Shown: positions 35,662 to 45,063 of the stretch, piece by piece | How the letters are laid out: each line of letters opens with the position of its first letter | Position numbering within the stretch: position 1 is the first letter of the stretch | Assembly (NCBI RefSeq): GCF_000421145.1 | Contig: NZ_ATWH01000007.1 | Location: 1-64,000 of the forward strand | From: Glaciibacter superstes DSM 21135 | Lineage (GTDB): Bacteria; Actinomycetota; Actinomycetes; Actinomycetales; Microbacteriaceae | DNA: 64,000 nucleotides | Direction of reading: 5' to 3' | The notes under the pieces: model-generated | What the model saw: only the letters and a program-made list of their open reading frames with translations | What the model was told of the DNA's origin: nothing | Database searches by the model: none | Made by a program: the position numbers and the translations under genes

Positions 35662-35663
35662 CG

Positions 35664-36638
35664 CTACTTCTTCCGCGCTTCGAGCGCCTCGATGATCTGT
35701 GGCACGACCGCGAACAGGTCGCCCTCGATGCCGAAGTCGGCGATGTCGAAGATCGGCGCTTCGCCGTCCTTATTGATCGCGACGATCGTCTTCGCAGTCT
35801 GCATGCCGGCGCGATGCTGGATCGCACCGGAGATGCCCACGGCCACGTAGAGCTGCGGCGACACCGAGACCCCGGTCTGCCCCACCTGATGGGCGTACGG
35901 GATGTATCCGGCGTCCACTGCGGCGCGCGAGCCGCCGATCGCGGCTCCGAGCGCGTCGGCGAGCTGCTCGACGAGCACGAACTGCTCCTTCGAGCCCAGT
36001 CCGCGTCCGCCCGACACGACCTTCGAGGCACCGCGCAGCTCGGGACGCGAGGAAGCCTGCTCGACGGCGGTGATCTCGCCGGCCACCGCCGCCACCGCAC
36101 CGCTAGCGGGGACCTGCAGCTCCTCGACGGTGGCAGTCGCCGCGTCAGCGCGAGCACCCACCGCCCCCTGGCGCACAGTGATGACCGGGGTGCCATGCGT
36201 GGGCGCGGAGTTGGTGAGGAACGAGCCGCCGTATACAGAGTGATGCGCCACGATGCCCTCCTGATCGCGAGTCACGCCAATCGCGTCGACCGAAACCGCG
36301 AGCTTCTCGCGCACAGCGAGGCGCCCGGCCACGTCGCGGCCGGCGATCGAGTTCGAGATCAGCACGGCGTCCGGCTTCACCTGGCGATATGCGGCCTGCA
36401 GGGCGTCGGTGATCGGTACTGTTAGCGCGGCGGGATCGCCGGGGGCCGTGAGCACCACCTGCGCACCAGCGATAGCAGCAGCATCTGTCGCGCCCAGGTT
36501 CCCCCCGACGATAAGCGCAACGGGTGCGCCGATGGTCGATGCGGCGCCGATCAGCGCGCCTGTGCTGCTCGCCACGCCGCCTGCAGGGTCGACGTCGATG
36601 ACGACGAGGATCGGGTTCTCGGGGTAGCCCATGCTCAC
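35664..36638 (-). CDS. etfA: Electron transfer flavoprotein alpha subunit
   Basis: 324 residues. The C-terminal FAD domain is canonical ([73 protein letters not shown]). It accepts electrons from flavin dehydrogenases with the beta subunit. ATG overlaps the beta-subunit stop by four bases; the b-type cytochrome follows. The TcuA-like flavoprotein at 52155 is the only obvious dehydrogenase partner in this block. Confidence 0.95.
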   Translation of the reverse strand: MSMGYPENPILVVIDVDPAGGVASSTGALIGAASTIGAPVALIVGGNLGATDAAAIAGAQVVLTAPGDPAALTVPITDALQAAYRQVKPDAVLISNSIAGRDVAGRLAVREKLAVSVDAIGVTRDQEGIVAHHSVYGGSFLTNSAPTHGTPVITVRQGAVGARADAATATVEELQVPASGAVAAVAGEITAVEQASSRPELRGASKVVSGGRGLGSKEQFVLVEQLADALGAAIGGSRAAVDAGYIPYAHQVGQTGVSVSPQLYVAVGISGAIQHRAGMQTAKTIVAINKDGEAPIFDIADFGIEGDLFAVVPQIIEALEARKK

Positions 36639-37411
36639 ACCAGCTTGTTCTGCATAAGGAACTCAACGAGCTGCCCGGCAGCGTCTCCATCATTGGTGAT
36701 CTTGATGCCCGCGGCGCGCGGCGGCTTCTCCGACACGGCGGTCAGGATCGTGCGCGGCGCGGCGGCCGGGTCGGCCGACACCCCGAGATCGGCGAGCGAG
36801 AGCACCTCCAGGGGCTTTTTCTTCGCCGCCATAGTGTTCTTGAGATTGGGGAAGCGTGCATCCGGCAGCGCCTCGGTGATGGAGATGACCGCGGGGAGCG
36901 GCGCCGCGACCTCCTGTGTACCCGCGTCGGCGCTGCGGGTTCCGGTGACGCTATTGGCGCCGATCTCGACCGCGCTCAGCGCGGTGGCCTGCACGTAGCC
37001 GAGGTGCTCGGCGAGCATGGCCGGGATCATTCCGCCGGAGCCGTCCGTGGACAGATTGCCGGCGATCACGAGGTCGGGCTCCCCGCGGCGGATGGCAGCG
37101 GCCAGGGTCTCGGCTGTGAGCCCCAGGTCGGCGCCCCGCAGGTCTTCGTCGACGATGTGCACGGCTGATGCTGCGCCAATTGCGAGTGCGCGGCGCACTG
37201 AGGCCGTCGCCGATCCGGGAGACATCGACAGCGCGACCACGTCGGTGTCAGGGTTCTCATCGGCGTAGCACAGCGCGACTTCGAGCGCTCGCTCGGTGAT
37301 TTCGTCGAGCACCACATCGCCGGTGGCACGATCCGTCAGGCCGGTCTCCGGGTCGAGCTTGCGGTCACCGTAGGTGTCGGGCACTTCCTTCACCAGGACA
37401 TAGATCTTCAT
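36635..37411 (-). CDS. etfB: Electron transfer flavoprotein beta subunit
   Basis: 258 residues. Start KIYVLVKEVPDTYGDRKLD and the AMP-binding loop DLVIAGNLSTDGSGGMIPAMLAEHLG are typical. ATG at 37411 is favoured over the in-frame start at 37432 because the family begins MKI-V-VK and GAGGAA lies upstream. First gene of the ETF-cytochrome operon, directly downstream of a pair of GTATAC sites. Confidence 0.95.
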   Translation of the reverse strand: MKIYVLVKEVPDTYGDRKLDPETGLTDRATGDVVLDEITERALEVALCYADENPDTDVVALSMSPGSATASVRRALAIGAASAVHIVDEDLRGADLGLTAETLAAAIRRGEPDLVIAGNLSTDGSGGMIPAMLAEHLGYVQATALSAVEIGANSVTGTRSADAGTQEVAAPLPAVISITEALPDARFPNLKNTMAAKKKPLEVLSLADLGVSADPAAAPRTILTAVSEKPPRAAGIKITNDGDAAGQLVEFLMQNKLV

Positions 37412-37457
37412 CGACAATTCCTCACACTGCAACGAGTCTAGTCATCTGAACGCTTCA

Positions 37458-37489
37458 CTGTATACACCATCTGTACAACAGTATACAGG
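37458..37489. promoter_or_regulatory. Paired GTATAC operator upstream of the ETF operon
   Basis: CTGTATACA (37458-37466) and AGTATACAGG (37480-37489) form an inverted pair about 22 bases apart centre to centre. The same core, TGTATACAG, occurs at 51100, 51194 and 52108. It is the kind of site bound by FCD-type GntR proteins. Confidence 0.65.
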
Positions 37490-37855
37490 AGGATCCCGTG
37501 AGGCGCTCCGGAGCCGGGAAAATCCTGAAGACGACGGAGAGGACCGCTCGCGGCACATCAGTCCCGATCCGCTCACGGATCGGGCGCTCCCCTGGCGCGG
37601 ATCGAGACGCATCCCGTCGACGGCACACCGCTGATCGCATTCTCCGATCCGGCCGAGGCTGAAATCTCTGCCGTGTAGCTTCGCCCCCGGACGATCCCCC
37701 GGTGAGGTGGACGGAGGGAAGCTCCGCCCAGACAACTCGATGCATCCTCCTCGCGCGAGTCAGGCAGCTCAGGCGCTGGTTGGTCGGCATTACTCGGGAA
37801 GGACCTCGCGCTCGGACACTGCTGCCTCGCTCGGATGTCTGGGCCCGCGCGGGCA
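37490..37855. other. Intergenic stretch with a perfect hairpin and a possible gene remnant
   Basis: Contains CCCGATCCG-ctca-CGGATCGGG (37563-37584), a perfect 9-base hairpin. Just after it the plus strand reads LARIETHPVDGTPLIAFSDP then AEAEISAV and a stop at about 37678, which looks like the tail of a lost gene but has no start. Nothing else is supportable. Confidence 0.45.
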
Positions 37856-38872
37856 TCAACCGACAGCCCGCAGCCGCGGCGCGAGATCTCGCTCGAACAG
37901 CGTCATAAAGCGCTCCTGGTCCTGCCCGGGGGCATGGAAGACAAGGTGATTGAAACCCCAGTCCACGTATTCCTTCACCTGCGCGACTACCGCCTCCGGA
38001 TCCGTGCCGACAATCCATCGCTTCGCGACCTGTTCGATCGGCAGGGCGTCTGCCGCCCTCTCCATCTCGATCGGGTCGGTGATATCGTGCTTCTGCTCCT
38101 TCGACAACGACAGCGGCGCCCAAAACCGGGTGTTCTCCCGCGCCGCTTGCTCGGTCTCCTCATAAGAGAGCTTGATCTCGATCATCCGGTCCACGTCCGT
38201 AAAGGAGCGACCGGACGCCGCGGTACCCTCCTTCAGGGCGGGGATCAGCGCGTCAAGATAGAGCTCGCGTCCCTTCCCGGACGTGCAGATAAAGCCGTCA
38301 CCGACCCGCCCGGCATACTTCGCCACCAGGGGCCCTCCCGCCGCGATGTACACCGGGATACCGTCCTTGGGAACGTCGTAGATGGTCGCCTCATGCGTCG
38401 AGTAGTACTCTCCATCGAACGTTGTGCGCTCCCCGGACCAAAGCGCCCGCATTAGCCGGACAGACTCCCTCAGTCGAGCGAAACGTTCCCGGAACTCCGG
38501 CCACACCTGCTCCCCCGCGCCCTGGAATCCCGTGGCGATCTCGTTGAGCGCCTCACCGGTCCCGATACCCAGGAAGATCCTGTCCGGGGTCAGGCACCCG
38601 AGGGTCGCGAATGCCTGGGCGATCACAGCAGGGTTGTACCGGAACGTCGGCGTCATCACGCTCGTCCCGATCCGGATCCGCTCGGTGCGCTCCCCGACGG
38701 CAGCCGCCCAGGCAATCGAGAACGGGGCGTGCCCGCCGGTGTAGCGCCACGGTTGGAAGTGATCGCTCACCGCAACAGACTCGAAGCCGTGCCTCTCCGC
38801 GGCCACGGCAATCTCCACCAGTTCTCGCGGCGCGAACTGCTCCGCGGAAGCCTTGTACCCCAGTGTCAACAT
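37856..38872 (-). CDS. fgd: F420-dependent glucose-6-phosphate dehydrogenase
   Basis: 338 residues, close to the mycobacterial enzyme in length and in long motifs: [98 protein letters not shown]. It oxidises glucose-6-phosphate and reduces coenzyme F420, supplying F420H2 to LLM reductases. Being the last gene on the strand after two aldehyde dehydrogenases, it probably feeds the LLM enzyme at 48691. A 186-base gap separates it from the gene upstream. Confidence 0.93.
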   Translation of the reverse strand: MLTLGYKASAEQFAPRELVEIAVAAERHGFESVAVSDHFQPWRYTGGHAPFSIAWAAAVGERTERIRIGTSVMTPTFRYNPAVIAQAFATLGCLTPDRIFLGIGTGEALNEIATGFQGAGEQVWPEFRERFARLRESVRLMRALWSGERTTFDGEYYSTHEATIYDVPKDGIPVYIAAGGPLVAKYAGRVGDGFICTSGKGRELYLDALIPALKEGTAASGRSFTDVDRMIEIKLSYEETEQAARENTRFWAPLSLSKEQKHDITDPIEMERAADALPIEQVAKRWIVGTDPEAVVAQVKEYVDWGFNHLVFHAPGQDQERFMTLFERDLAPRLRAVG

Positions 38873-39058
38873 CAGCTTTCCTCTCCGTTGCGGGTGGCCG
38901 TCTGGTCCACCCGGCGTCCTTCCTCATATCCAGCGCGCCAGGCCTCGTCCGCTCCCAGCCGAAACATGTCTCGATCTGCCGCCCGGACGATGCTCGCCGC
39001 CCCCGGCGGATCGAGTTCACCCACGGAATGTCGAATATCGTCCGCAGGTCTTCTCTGG

Positions 39059-40507
39059 TCAGGGTCGACCGATGGTGATGAGTCGTTGCTCGGTCATCTC
39101 TCGCACGGCGTATGCGGGACCCTCGTGGCCCTCGCCGCTGTCCTTCACCCCGCCGAACGGCATCAGGTCGGACCGGTTGCTGGACGACGCGTTGATGTGA
39201 ACCGAGCCCATCCGGATCTTCTCGGCAGCATCCATCGCAGTGCCGATGTTGCTGGTGAAGATGCCCGCCGACAATCCGAACGGCGTGTCGTTGACTTCAT
39301 CGATGGCATCGGCCAGAGCGGTGAACGGTCTGATCATCACCGCGGGGCCGAACAGCTCCTGCGACATCACCTTCATCTGTGGGGCCACCTGCGTCAGGAC
39401 TGACGGCATCACCACCCGCCCCTCTCGGCCTCCTCCATAGACCTTGTGCGCACCTTCCGAGACGGCCTCGTCGATCCAAGCGTCCACCCGTGATGCACTG
39501 GCCTCGTTGATCAACGGACCAATATCGGTCGCAGTGGCAGCCGGATCCCCGACCACTCGCTTGTCGAGCAAGCCAGTGATCAGGTCGATCAGGTCCGCCT
39601 CGACTCCTGCATGGACATACAGCCGCTGCAGCGACGTGCACACCTGGCCCGCCTTACGGAAGGCGGACCCGACGCAACCCGCCGCAGCGTGCTCAATGTC
39701 CGCGTCCTCGCAGACGATCGTGCTGGAGATGCTGCCCAGCTCAAGCTGCGCGCGACGCACGCCGATCGTTCGGCGGATGATCCGGCCGACCTCGGTGCTG
39801 CCGGTGAAGGCGTAGAACCCGAAGACCTTGTCCTCCAGCAGCCAGGTTCCCACCGTCGAGCCGGGACCATGCGCGACTGCAATCAGCTCAGGCGGTAGGC
39901 CCGCCTCGATCAGCAGCCCGACGATCAGGTTCGCCGTCCGCGGCGTGTGGAGCGACGGCTTGATCATCACTGCGTTCCCCGCGGCTATCGCTGGCGCGAC
40001 CTTGTGCAAGAGCACATTCAGCGGCGAGTTGAACGGCGTGATGGCGCAGACCACTCCGATCGGCACCCGCAGGGTGAAACCCCACGCCCTCGGCGCCTGG
40101 GGTGCGGCGTCCAGAGGGACCATGTCCCCAGTCAGGCGCCGCGCCTCAGACGCGCTCAGTTGGAGAGTGTCGACTGCTCTCTCCGTCTCCGCGACGGCAT
40201 CGCCGCGCGGGAATCCAGTATCGAGCATGATGCTCGCGACAAATTGATCCGCTCGCACCGCCAGCATTTCCGCCGCCAGCGAAAGAATCTCATATCGTCG
40301 AAACGGCGTCAGCCTCTGTTGCTCCTGGGCGGCAGCGAGAGCGCGGGCTGCACGGGACAGATCCTGCTGACCCGTTACCACCACTCGACCATTCAGTTGA
40401 CCGGTGTACTTGTCGAGGACATCTTCCTCGGAGTCGCCCGATTCGCGCCACTGACCTTCGAGAAACGACGGGATCATTTCCGTTGCTCCCGCTGCCACCC
40501 TCGTCAT
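39059..40507 (-). CDS. NAD(P)-dependent aldehyde dehydrogenase (block B, second)
   Basis: 482 residues. Catalytic Cys in RKAGQVCTSLQRL and Glu in AQLELGSISS (Gly-Gly-Lys of many relatives is replaced by GSIS), cofactor motif YAFTGSTEVGR. The branch resembles lactaldehyde or phosphonoacetaldehyde-type dehydrogenases. ATG overlaps the stop of the other aldehyde dehydrogenase by four bases. Two different dehydrogenases in tandem imply two aldehyde steps or two substrates. Confidence 0.88.
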   Translation of the reverse strand: MTRVAAGATEMIPSFLEGQWRESGDSEEDVLDKYTGQLNGRVVVTGQQDLSRAARALAAAQEQQRLTPFRRYEILSLAAEMLAVRADQFVASIMLDTGFPRGDAVAETERAVDTLQLSASEARRLTGDMVPLDAAPQAPRAWGFTLRVPIGVVCAITPFNSPLNVLLHKVAPAIAAGNAVMIKPSLHTPRTANLIVGLLIEAGLPPELIAVAHGPGSTVGTWLLEDKVFGFYAFTGSTEVGRIIRRTIGVRRAQLELGSISSTIVCEDADIEHAAAGCVGSAFRKAGQVCTSLQRLYVHAGVEADLIDLITGLLDKRVVGDPAATATDIGPLINEASASRVDAWIDEAVSEGAHKVYGGGREGRVVMPSVLTQVAPQMKVMSQELFGPAVMIRPFTALADAIDEVNDTPFGLSAGIFTSNIGTAMDAAEKIRMGSVHINASSSNRSDLMPFGGVKDSGEGHEGPAYAVREMTEQRLITIGRP

Positions 40508-41988
40508 AGCGCAGCGAACACGGACTTGGTCTCCAGGAAAGCCTCCAGACCCTCCGGTCCCAACTCGCGTCCCCAGCCGGATTGCTTATAGCCACCCGTC
40601 GGCATCGCCACGTCGGACAGACCATGCACATTGATGCCGACCCGGCCGGCCTTGATTGCACGGGCCACCCGGTGCGCCTTCTGGACGTCCTTGGTCCAAA
40701 CGCTGGCAGCCAAGCCATACGGGGTGTCGTTGGCGCGGGCTGCGATCTCGTCAATGTCCTCATAAGGCATCGCGGCCACGACCGGCCCGAAGATCTCTTC
40801 CTGCACGGCGAGCATGTCCGGTCGCAGGTCGGTCATCACCGTGGGCGCGATGTAATATCCGGTATCCGGGGTGGTTCCACCGACCCGGACTGCCGCGCCT
40901 TCGCGCACACCGCTGTCGATATAGCCCATCACCCGTTCCCGCTGCTTAGCCGAGACAAGAGGCCCCATCTGCGTGCCCGGCTCCAGACCGTAGCCGATTT
41001 TGAGATTGGCAGCGATGCCAGACACTCCCTCCACCACCTGGTCGAAGTGCCTCCGGTGCACCAGCAGTCGAGATCCGGCCGTGCAGACCTGTCCCGCGTT
41101 GGAGAAGATGGCGTTGGCGGCGGCCGGGATTGCAGCCTCGATGTCGGCGTCATCGAGGATGACGACCGGCGACTTTCCGCCGAGCTCCAAGGTGAGCTTT
41201 TTCAGATTCCCGGCAGCGGCATGGATGATCTGCTTGCCGACTTCAGTGGACCCAGTGAATGCCACCTTGTCGACATCGTCGTGCCCGGTCAGGCCAGCGC
41301 CCGCCTCGTGGCCCAATCCGGTCAGGACGTTGACCACACCGGCAGGGACTCCGGCGTCCATGCACAGTTTACCAAGCCACAGCGCCGTCAACGGTGTCTC
41401 CTCCGCTGGCTTCAGGATGCAGGTGCATCCGGCAGCCAGCGCCGGGGCGATCTTCCACGCCGCCATCAGCAGCGGGAAGTTCCAGGGAACGATCAGCGCA
41501 GCGACGCCGATCGGCTCTCGCAACGTGTAGGCGTGGTAATCCCGTCCTCCGGACATCAGCTCCATACTCCGACCACCGATCTTGTCGGCCCACCCGGCGT
41601 AGTACCGGAACACTCGGGCAACCGTCGCCACGCCGCCCTTTGCGGATGCAATCGGCATGCCCTGATTGCGCGACTCCAGCTCGGCAAACGCATCAGCGTT
41701 CTGCTCGATGAGGTCCGCGATGCGCCAGATGATGCGAGAGCGTTCAGCGGGGGCAAGCCTGAGCCAAGCCCTGCTGTCGAACGCCTGACGCGCCGACGCG
41801 ACCGCGTCGTCGACATCAGCGATTTCGCCACGAGCCACCTTGGCGATGACCTCCTCGGTGCCCGGATCGAACACGTCGAAGGTCTGCGACGAATGGGCGC
41901 TTACCCACTCACCGCCGATGAGCATCGGCCATTCGGCAACGTCGCCTCGCGAGCGATCGATGGCCGGAAGTGAAAGTGTGTGAGTCAT
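40504..41988 (-). CDS. NAD(P)-dependent aldehyde dehydrogenase (block B, first)
   Basis: 494 residues with PWNFPLLMAAWK, VAFTGSTEVGKQ, Glu in LTLELGGKSPVV and Cys in NAGQVCTAGSR; betaine-aldehyde type. ATG at 41988 overlaps the OppF-like stop (ATGA). About 90 upstream codons of open frame lie within the ATPase gene and are rejected. Likely oxidises an aldehyde made from the imported compound. Confidence 0.9.
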   Translation of the reverse strand: MTHTLSLPAIDRSRGDVAEWPMLIGGEWVSAHSSQTFDVFDPGTEEVIAKVARGEIADVDDAVASARQAFDSRAWLRLAPAERSRIIWRIADLIEQNADAFAELESRNQGMPIASAKGGVATVARVFRYYAGWADKIGGRSMELMSGGRDYHAYTLREPIGVAALIVPWNFPLLMAAWKIAPALAAGCTCILKPAEETPLTALWLGKLCMDAGVPAGVVNVLTGLGHEAGAGLTGHDDVDKVAFTGSTEVGKQIIHAAAGNLKKLTLELGGKSPVVILDDADIEAAIPAAANAIFSNAGQVCTAGSRLLVHRRHFDQVVEGVSGIAANLKIGYGLEPGTQMGPLVSAKQRERVMGYIDSGVREGAAVRVGGTTPDTGYYIAPTVMTDLRPDMLAVQEEIFGPVVAAMPYEDIDEIAARANDTPYGLAASVWTKDVQKAHRVARAIKAGRVGINVHGLSDVAMPTGGYKQSGWGRELGPEGLEAFLETKSVFAAL

Positions 41989-43121
41989 GATTCCTCCGTT
42001 GCTGCTGTGTCTGACTTCGTGCTGCCGCTTTTCGATACTTGATGCGTCATGGTTCCCGTCATATTGTTTCCTGAATCTCCGCTGGTTGCGGATGTTTGAG
42101 ATGGGCGCGATGAGGCCGACGAGGGCAACAGGTCCCGAGGTGTGCCGGCGTCGGTGATGCGCCAGAAATGGCAGGCCACCTGCCGGCCGTCCGGTGTCGT
42201 CTCCAGAGCGGGATCCACTCTGGAGCAGATGTCCTGCGCAAGAGGACAACGGGGGTGAAACCGGCATCCCGACGGCGGCGAGATCAAGCTGGGAGGCTCG
42301 CCACGCACCCGGCTGTCCTTGGCCCGCCGACCGCTCGAATCCAGTCGAGGGACTGCCGCCAGCAGCATCCGAGTGTACGGGTGCAGCGGCGCCTCAGTGA
42401 TGAGGGCAGTTTCGCCTGATTCCACGATTCTTCCCGCGTACATCACGACGATCCGATCGGACAGGTAGCGAACAACGCTCAGGTCGTGGGCGATGAACAG
42501 GCACGCGATGGAGAGTTCGCTTCGGAGCCGCCTGAACAGCTCGATCACCTGCGCTTGAACGCTGACGTCGAGCGCCGATACCGCCTCATCGCAGACCAGA
42601 ACTGTCGGCTCGGGCGCCAGCGCCCGTGCGATTCCGACGCGTTGACGCTGCCCGCCGGAGAGCTCATTCGGGTGCCGCTCAGCCAGCGCCGTGCTCAGGC
42701 CGACCAGCTCGAGAACCTCCTCCACTCGCTGGCGCCGCTTCCCGCGATTCAGGTTGTGAATCGCCAATGGTTCCTCGATGATCCCCCGGATGGTCATTCG
42801 CGGGTTCAGGCTGTCGTAAGGGTCCTGGAAAACCGCTTGAACCTCCTGGTGCATCTGCATCGCTTGCGCTCGAGTGAGCTCCGCCGTACTGGTTCCTCTG
42901 AACTTCACCGTGCCGCCAGCGAGAGCCTGCAGCCGAAGCATGGCACGGCCGGTCGTAGTCTTCCCGCATCCGGATTCCCCGACCAGGCCGACCACTTCTC
43001 CGGCACTGACGGACAGATCAACGCCATCAACGGCCGTGACGGTGTAACTGGCACCGCGCAGGCCCTTGCCCCTGACCTTGAAGCTCACGCTCAGGTTCTC
43101 GGCAGTCAGCAGCTCGCTCAT
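41985..43121 (-). CDS. Oligopeptide-type ABC importer ATPase, OppF-like
   Basis: 378 residues. Walker A GESGCGKTTTG, signature LSGGQRQR, Walker B VLVCDEAVSALD, and the C-terminal oligopeptide domain with Cys cluster (CRFHPRCPLAQDIC). A Ser/Thr-rich tail of about 50 residues (after ACHFWRITDAG) extends beyond the family. ATG overlaps the OppD-like stop. Powers import together with OppD. Confidence 0.92.
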   Translation of the reverse strand: MSELLTAENLSVSFKVRGKGLRGASYTVTAVDGVDLSVSAGEVVGLVGESGCGKTTTGRAMLRLQALAGGTVKFRGTSTAELTRAQAMQMHQEVQAVFQDPYDSLNPRMTIRGIIEEPLAIHNLNRGKRRQRVEEVLELVGLSTALAERHPNELSGGQRQRVGIARALAPEPTVLVCDEAVSALDVSVQAQVIELFRRLRSELSIACLFIAHDLSVVRYLSDRIVVMYAGRIVESGETALITEAPLHPYTRMLLAAVPRLDSSGRRAKDSRVRGEPPSLISPPSGCRFHPRCPLAQDICSRVDPALETTPDGRQVACHFWRITDAGTPRDLLPSSASSRPSQTSATSGDSGNNMTGTMTHQVSKSGSTKSDTAATEES

Positions 43122-44167
43122 CCGTCAAGCTCCTCTCTCATAGTCGTCGCGGCGAGCACCTCGTGCGCCCTGGGTTGAACCCAGCAGGCGGAGAGATGGT
43201 CGGCACTGATGTCCATCAGCTGTGGATCGTCGGTTTCGCAACGGTCTACCGCGACCGGACAGCGGGCGCGAAAGGCGCATCCCTGGTCAGCACCGATCCG
43301 CTGATACGGCGCACCGGGGATCACGGCCAACTCGACATCCCGGTCGTGATCAAGCTGCGGCACCGCGTGCAACAACGCCGCTGTGTAGGGATGCCGAGAG
43401 TTTGCGAAGACCTCGGAGACGGGCCCGACCTCAACGATGCGTCCGGCGTACATGATCGCAACCCGGTCCGCCAACCCTGCCACCACACCCAGGTTGTGCG
43501 TCACGAACAGGACCCCCATGCCGATTTCGTCGATGAGATCGCTGAGCAGATCGAGGATCTGCTGTTGCATGGTGACGTCCAGGGCGGTCGTCGGTTCGTC
43601 GGCGATCAGCACTTCCGGTCCGCAAGCGATAGCCATTGCGATGACGATGCGTTGCAGGGTACCCCCGGACAGCTGCTGCGGGTAGGAGTCGAGCCGCTGC
43701 TCGGCGTCCGGAACCCCGACAGCCTGCAGTAGCTCGATTGCTCGCGCGCGGGCGTCTCGCCGACCAAGGTCGGTGTGCTCCCGGATCATCTGAATCAGCT
43801 GGCTGCCGATCAACTTCACCGGACTGAGCGCCGTCATAGGATTCTGCAGGACCAGTCCTACATGACGTCCGCGGATGCGGCGCAGCCGGCTCGAGTTGAG
43901 CGTCATCACATCGGTTGCCCCCACCAGGATCTCACCGCTGACTTCGCTGCCGTGATTCAACTCAGTCAGCCGCAGCACCGACGTCCCGGTTGCAGTCTTA
44001 CCGCTCCCGGACTCGCCGACCAACGCCAGCACTTCGCCGACCCTGACGTCGAAGGAAACGCCGTCGACCGCTCGCAGTCGACCATTAGGAGTAGCGAAGC
44101 TGACGCGCAGGTCCCGGACGCTCAACGCCACGCCGGTCTCTTCTCGCTCAGCAGCCTCGACGCTCAT
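43118..44167 (-). CDS. Oligopeptide-type ABC importer ATPase, OppD-like
   Basis: 349 residues. Walker A GESGSGKTATG, signature LSGGTLQR (GTLQ instead of GQRQ or GMRQ), Walker B VLIADEPTTALD and C-terminal Cys motif (GCAFRARCPVAVDRC) of the oligopeptide group. Overlaps by four bases with both neighbours. Confidence 0.92.
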   Translation of the reverse strand: MSVEAAEREETGVALSVRDLRVSFATPNGRLRAVDGVSFDVRVGEVLALVGESGSGKTATGTSVLRLTELNHGSEVSGEILVGATDVMTLNSSRLRRIRGRHVGLVLQNPMTALSPVKLIGSQLIQMIREHTDLGRRDARARAIELLQAVGVPDAEQRLDSYPQQLSGGTLQRIVIAMAIACGPEVLIADEPTTALDVTMQQQILDLLSDLIDEIGMGVLFVTHNLGVVAGLADRVAIMYAGRIVEVGPVSEVFANSRHPYTAALLHAVPQLDHDRDVELAVIPGAPYQRIGADQGCAFRARCPVAVDRCETDDPQLMDISADHLSACWVQPRAHEVLAATTMREELDG

Positions 44168-45063
44168 CGTCGGATCCTTTGACGTGAGAGTGTGCGTGGA
44201 TCGAAGTAATCACGTAGCCCATCGCCGATCAGGTTGAATGCCAACAACGCCAGGAAGATGAGTGCACCGGGAGCCAGGCACTGCAGCGGCGCATTGGCCA
44301 AGAACACATAGCCGTCCTTCAGCAGCCCTCCCCAGTTCGGGGCAGGCGGCGGGAGTCCGAGTCCGAGGAAAGCCAAGCTAGCGGATATGAAAATCGCCTG
44401 CCCAGTGTCCAGGGCTACTTGGACAGTGATGATCTCGGTCATATTGGGAAGCTCATGCCGCATCATGATGCGCGTCGACGAAGCCCCCGAAACACGGGCC
44501 GAGTCGACGAATTTACGATTCGCGAGGGCACGGACTTCACCTCGAACGAGCATGGCGGTACGGGGAATGCTGGAGACGGTCACCGCGATCAGAATCGAGG
44601 TGAAGCTCGACCCCAGCGCGAACGAGATCGCCAGCGCCAGAATCAGGCTAGGAAATGCCAAGACCGACTCCATAGCACGCATGATCACGGTGTCGACAGC
44701 GCCCGGGCGCTGTCCGGCTATCAGCCCCAGAATCACGCCGATGACTGTCGCCGACACCCCGGAGAGAACTGCGATGTACAGGGTGTCCTTACCCCCATAG
44801 AGCACGCGCGACCACACGTCGCGTCCCAGCAGGTCCGTTCCCAGCCAGTGCTCGCCGGAAGGAGGCAACAGCGTAGCGTTCGGATTATTCTGTAGCGGAT
44901 CATATGGCGCCAGCACAGGAGCCAAAACTGACATCAGCACCAGCAGTGCCAGCAGCGCCGTGCCGCAAGTGAGTCGGGGGTACGCCCAGACGAAGTCGAG
45001 CACCCCTCGCTTCGATACTGGCACCTTGATGGCCAGGAACGCGGAGGTCCTGGGAATAGTCAT
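44164..45063 (-). CDS. Oligopeptide-type ABC permease, OppC-like
   Basis: 299 residues, about 6 membrane segments, N-terminal extracellular loop with HWLGTDLLGRDVWSRVLYGGK that is diagnostic for DppC/OppC, and ATPase-contact loop FVDSARVSGASSTRIMMRHELPN. ATG overlaps the OppB-like stop. Confidence 0.93.
   Translation of the reverse strand: MTIPRTSAFLAIKVPVSKRGVLDFVWAYPRLTCGTALLALLVLMSVLAPVLAPYDPLQNNPNATLLPPSGEHWLGTDLLGRDVWSRVLYGGKDTLYIAVLSGVSATVIGVILGLIAGQRPGAVDTVIMRAMESVLAFPSLILALAISFALGSSFTSILIAVTVSSIPRTAMLVRGEVRALANRKFVDSARVSGASSTRIMMRHELPNMTEIITVQVALDTGQAIFISASLAFLGLGLPPPAPNWGGLLKDGYVFLANAPLQCLAPGALIFLALLAFNLIGDGLRDYFDPRTLSRQRIRR

Noticed and set aside
40582-41973. 463-codon plus-strand frame opposite the first block B aldehyde dehydrogenase
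   Set aside because: Antisense shadow of a gene with complete catalytic motifs; no domain of its own.
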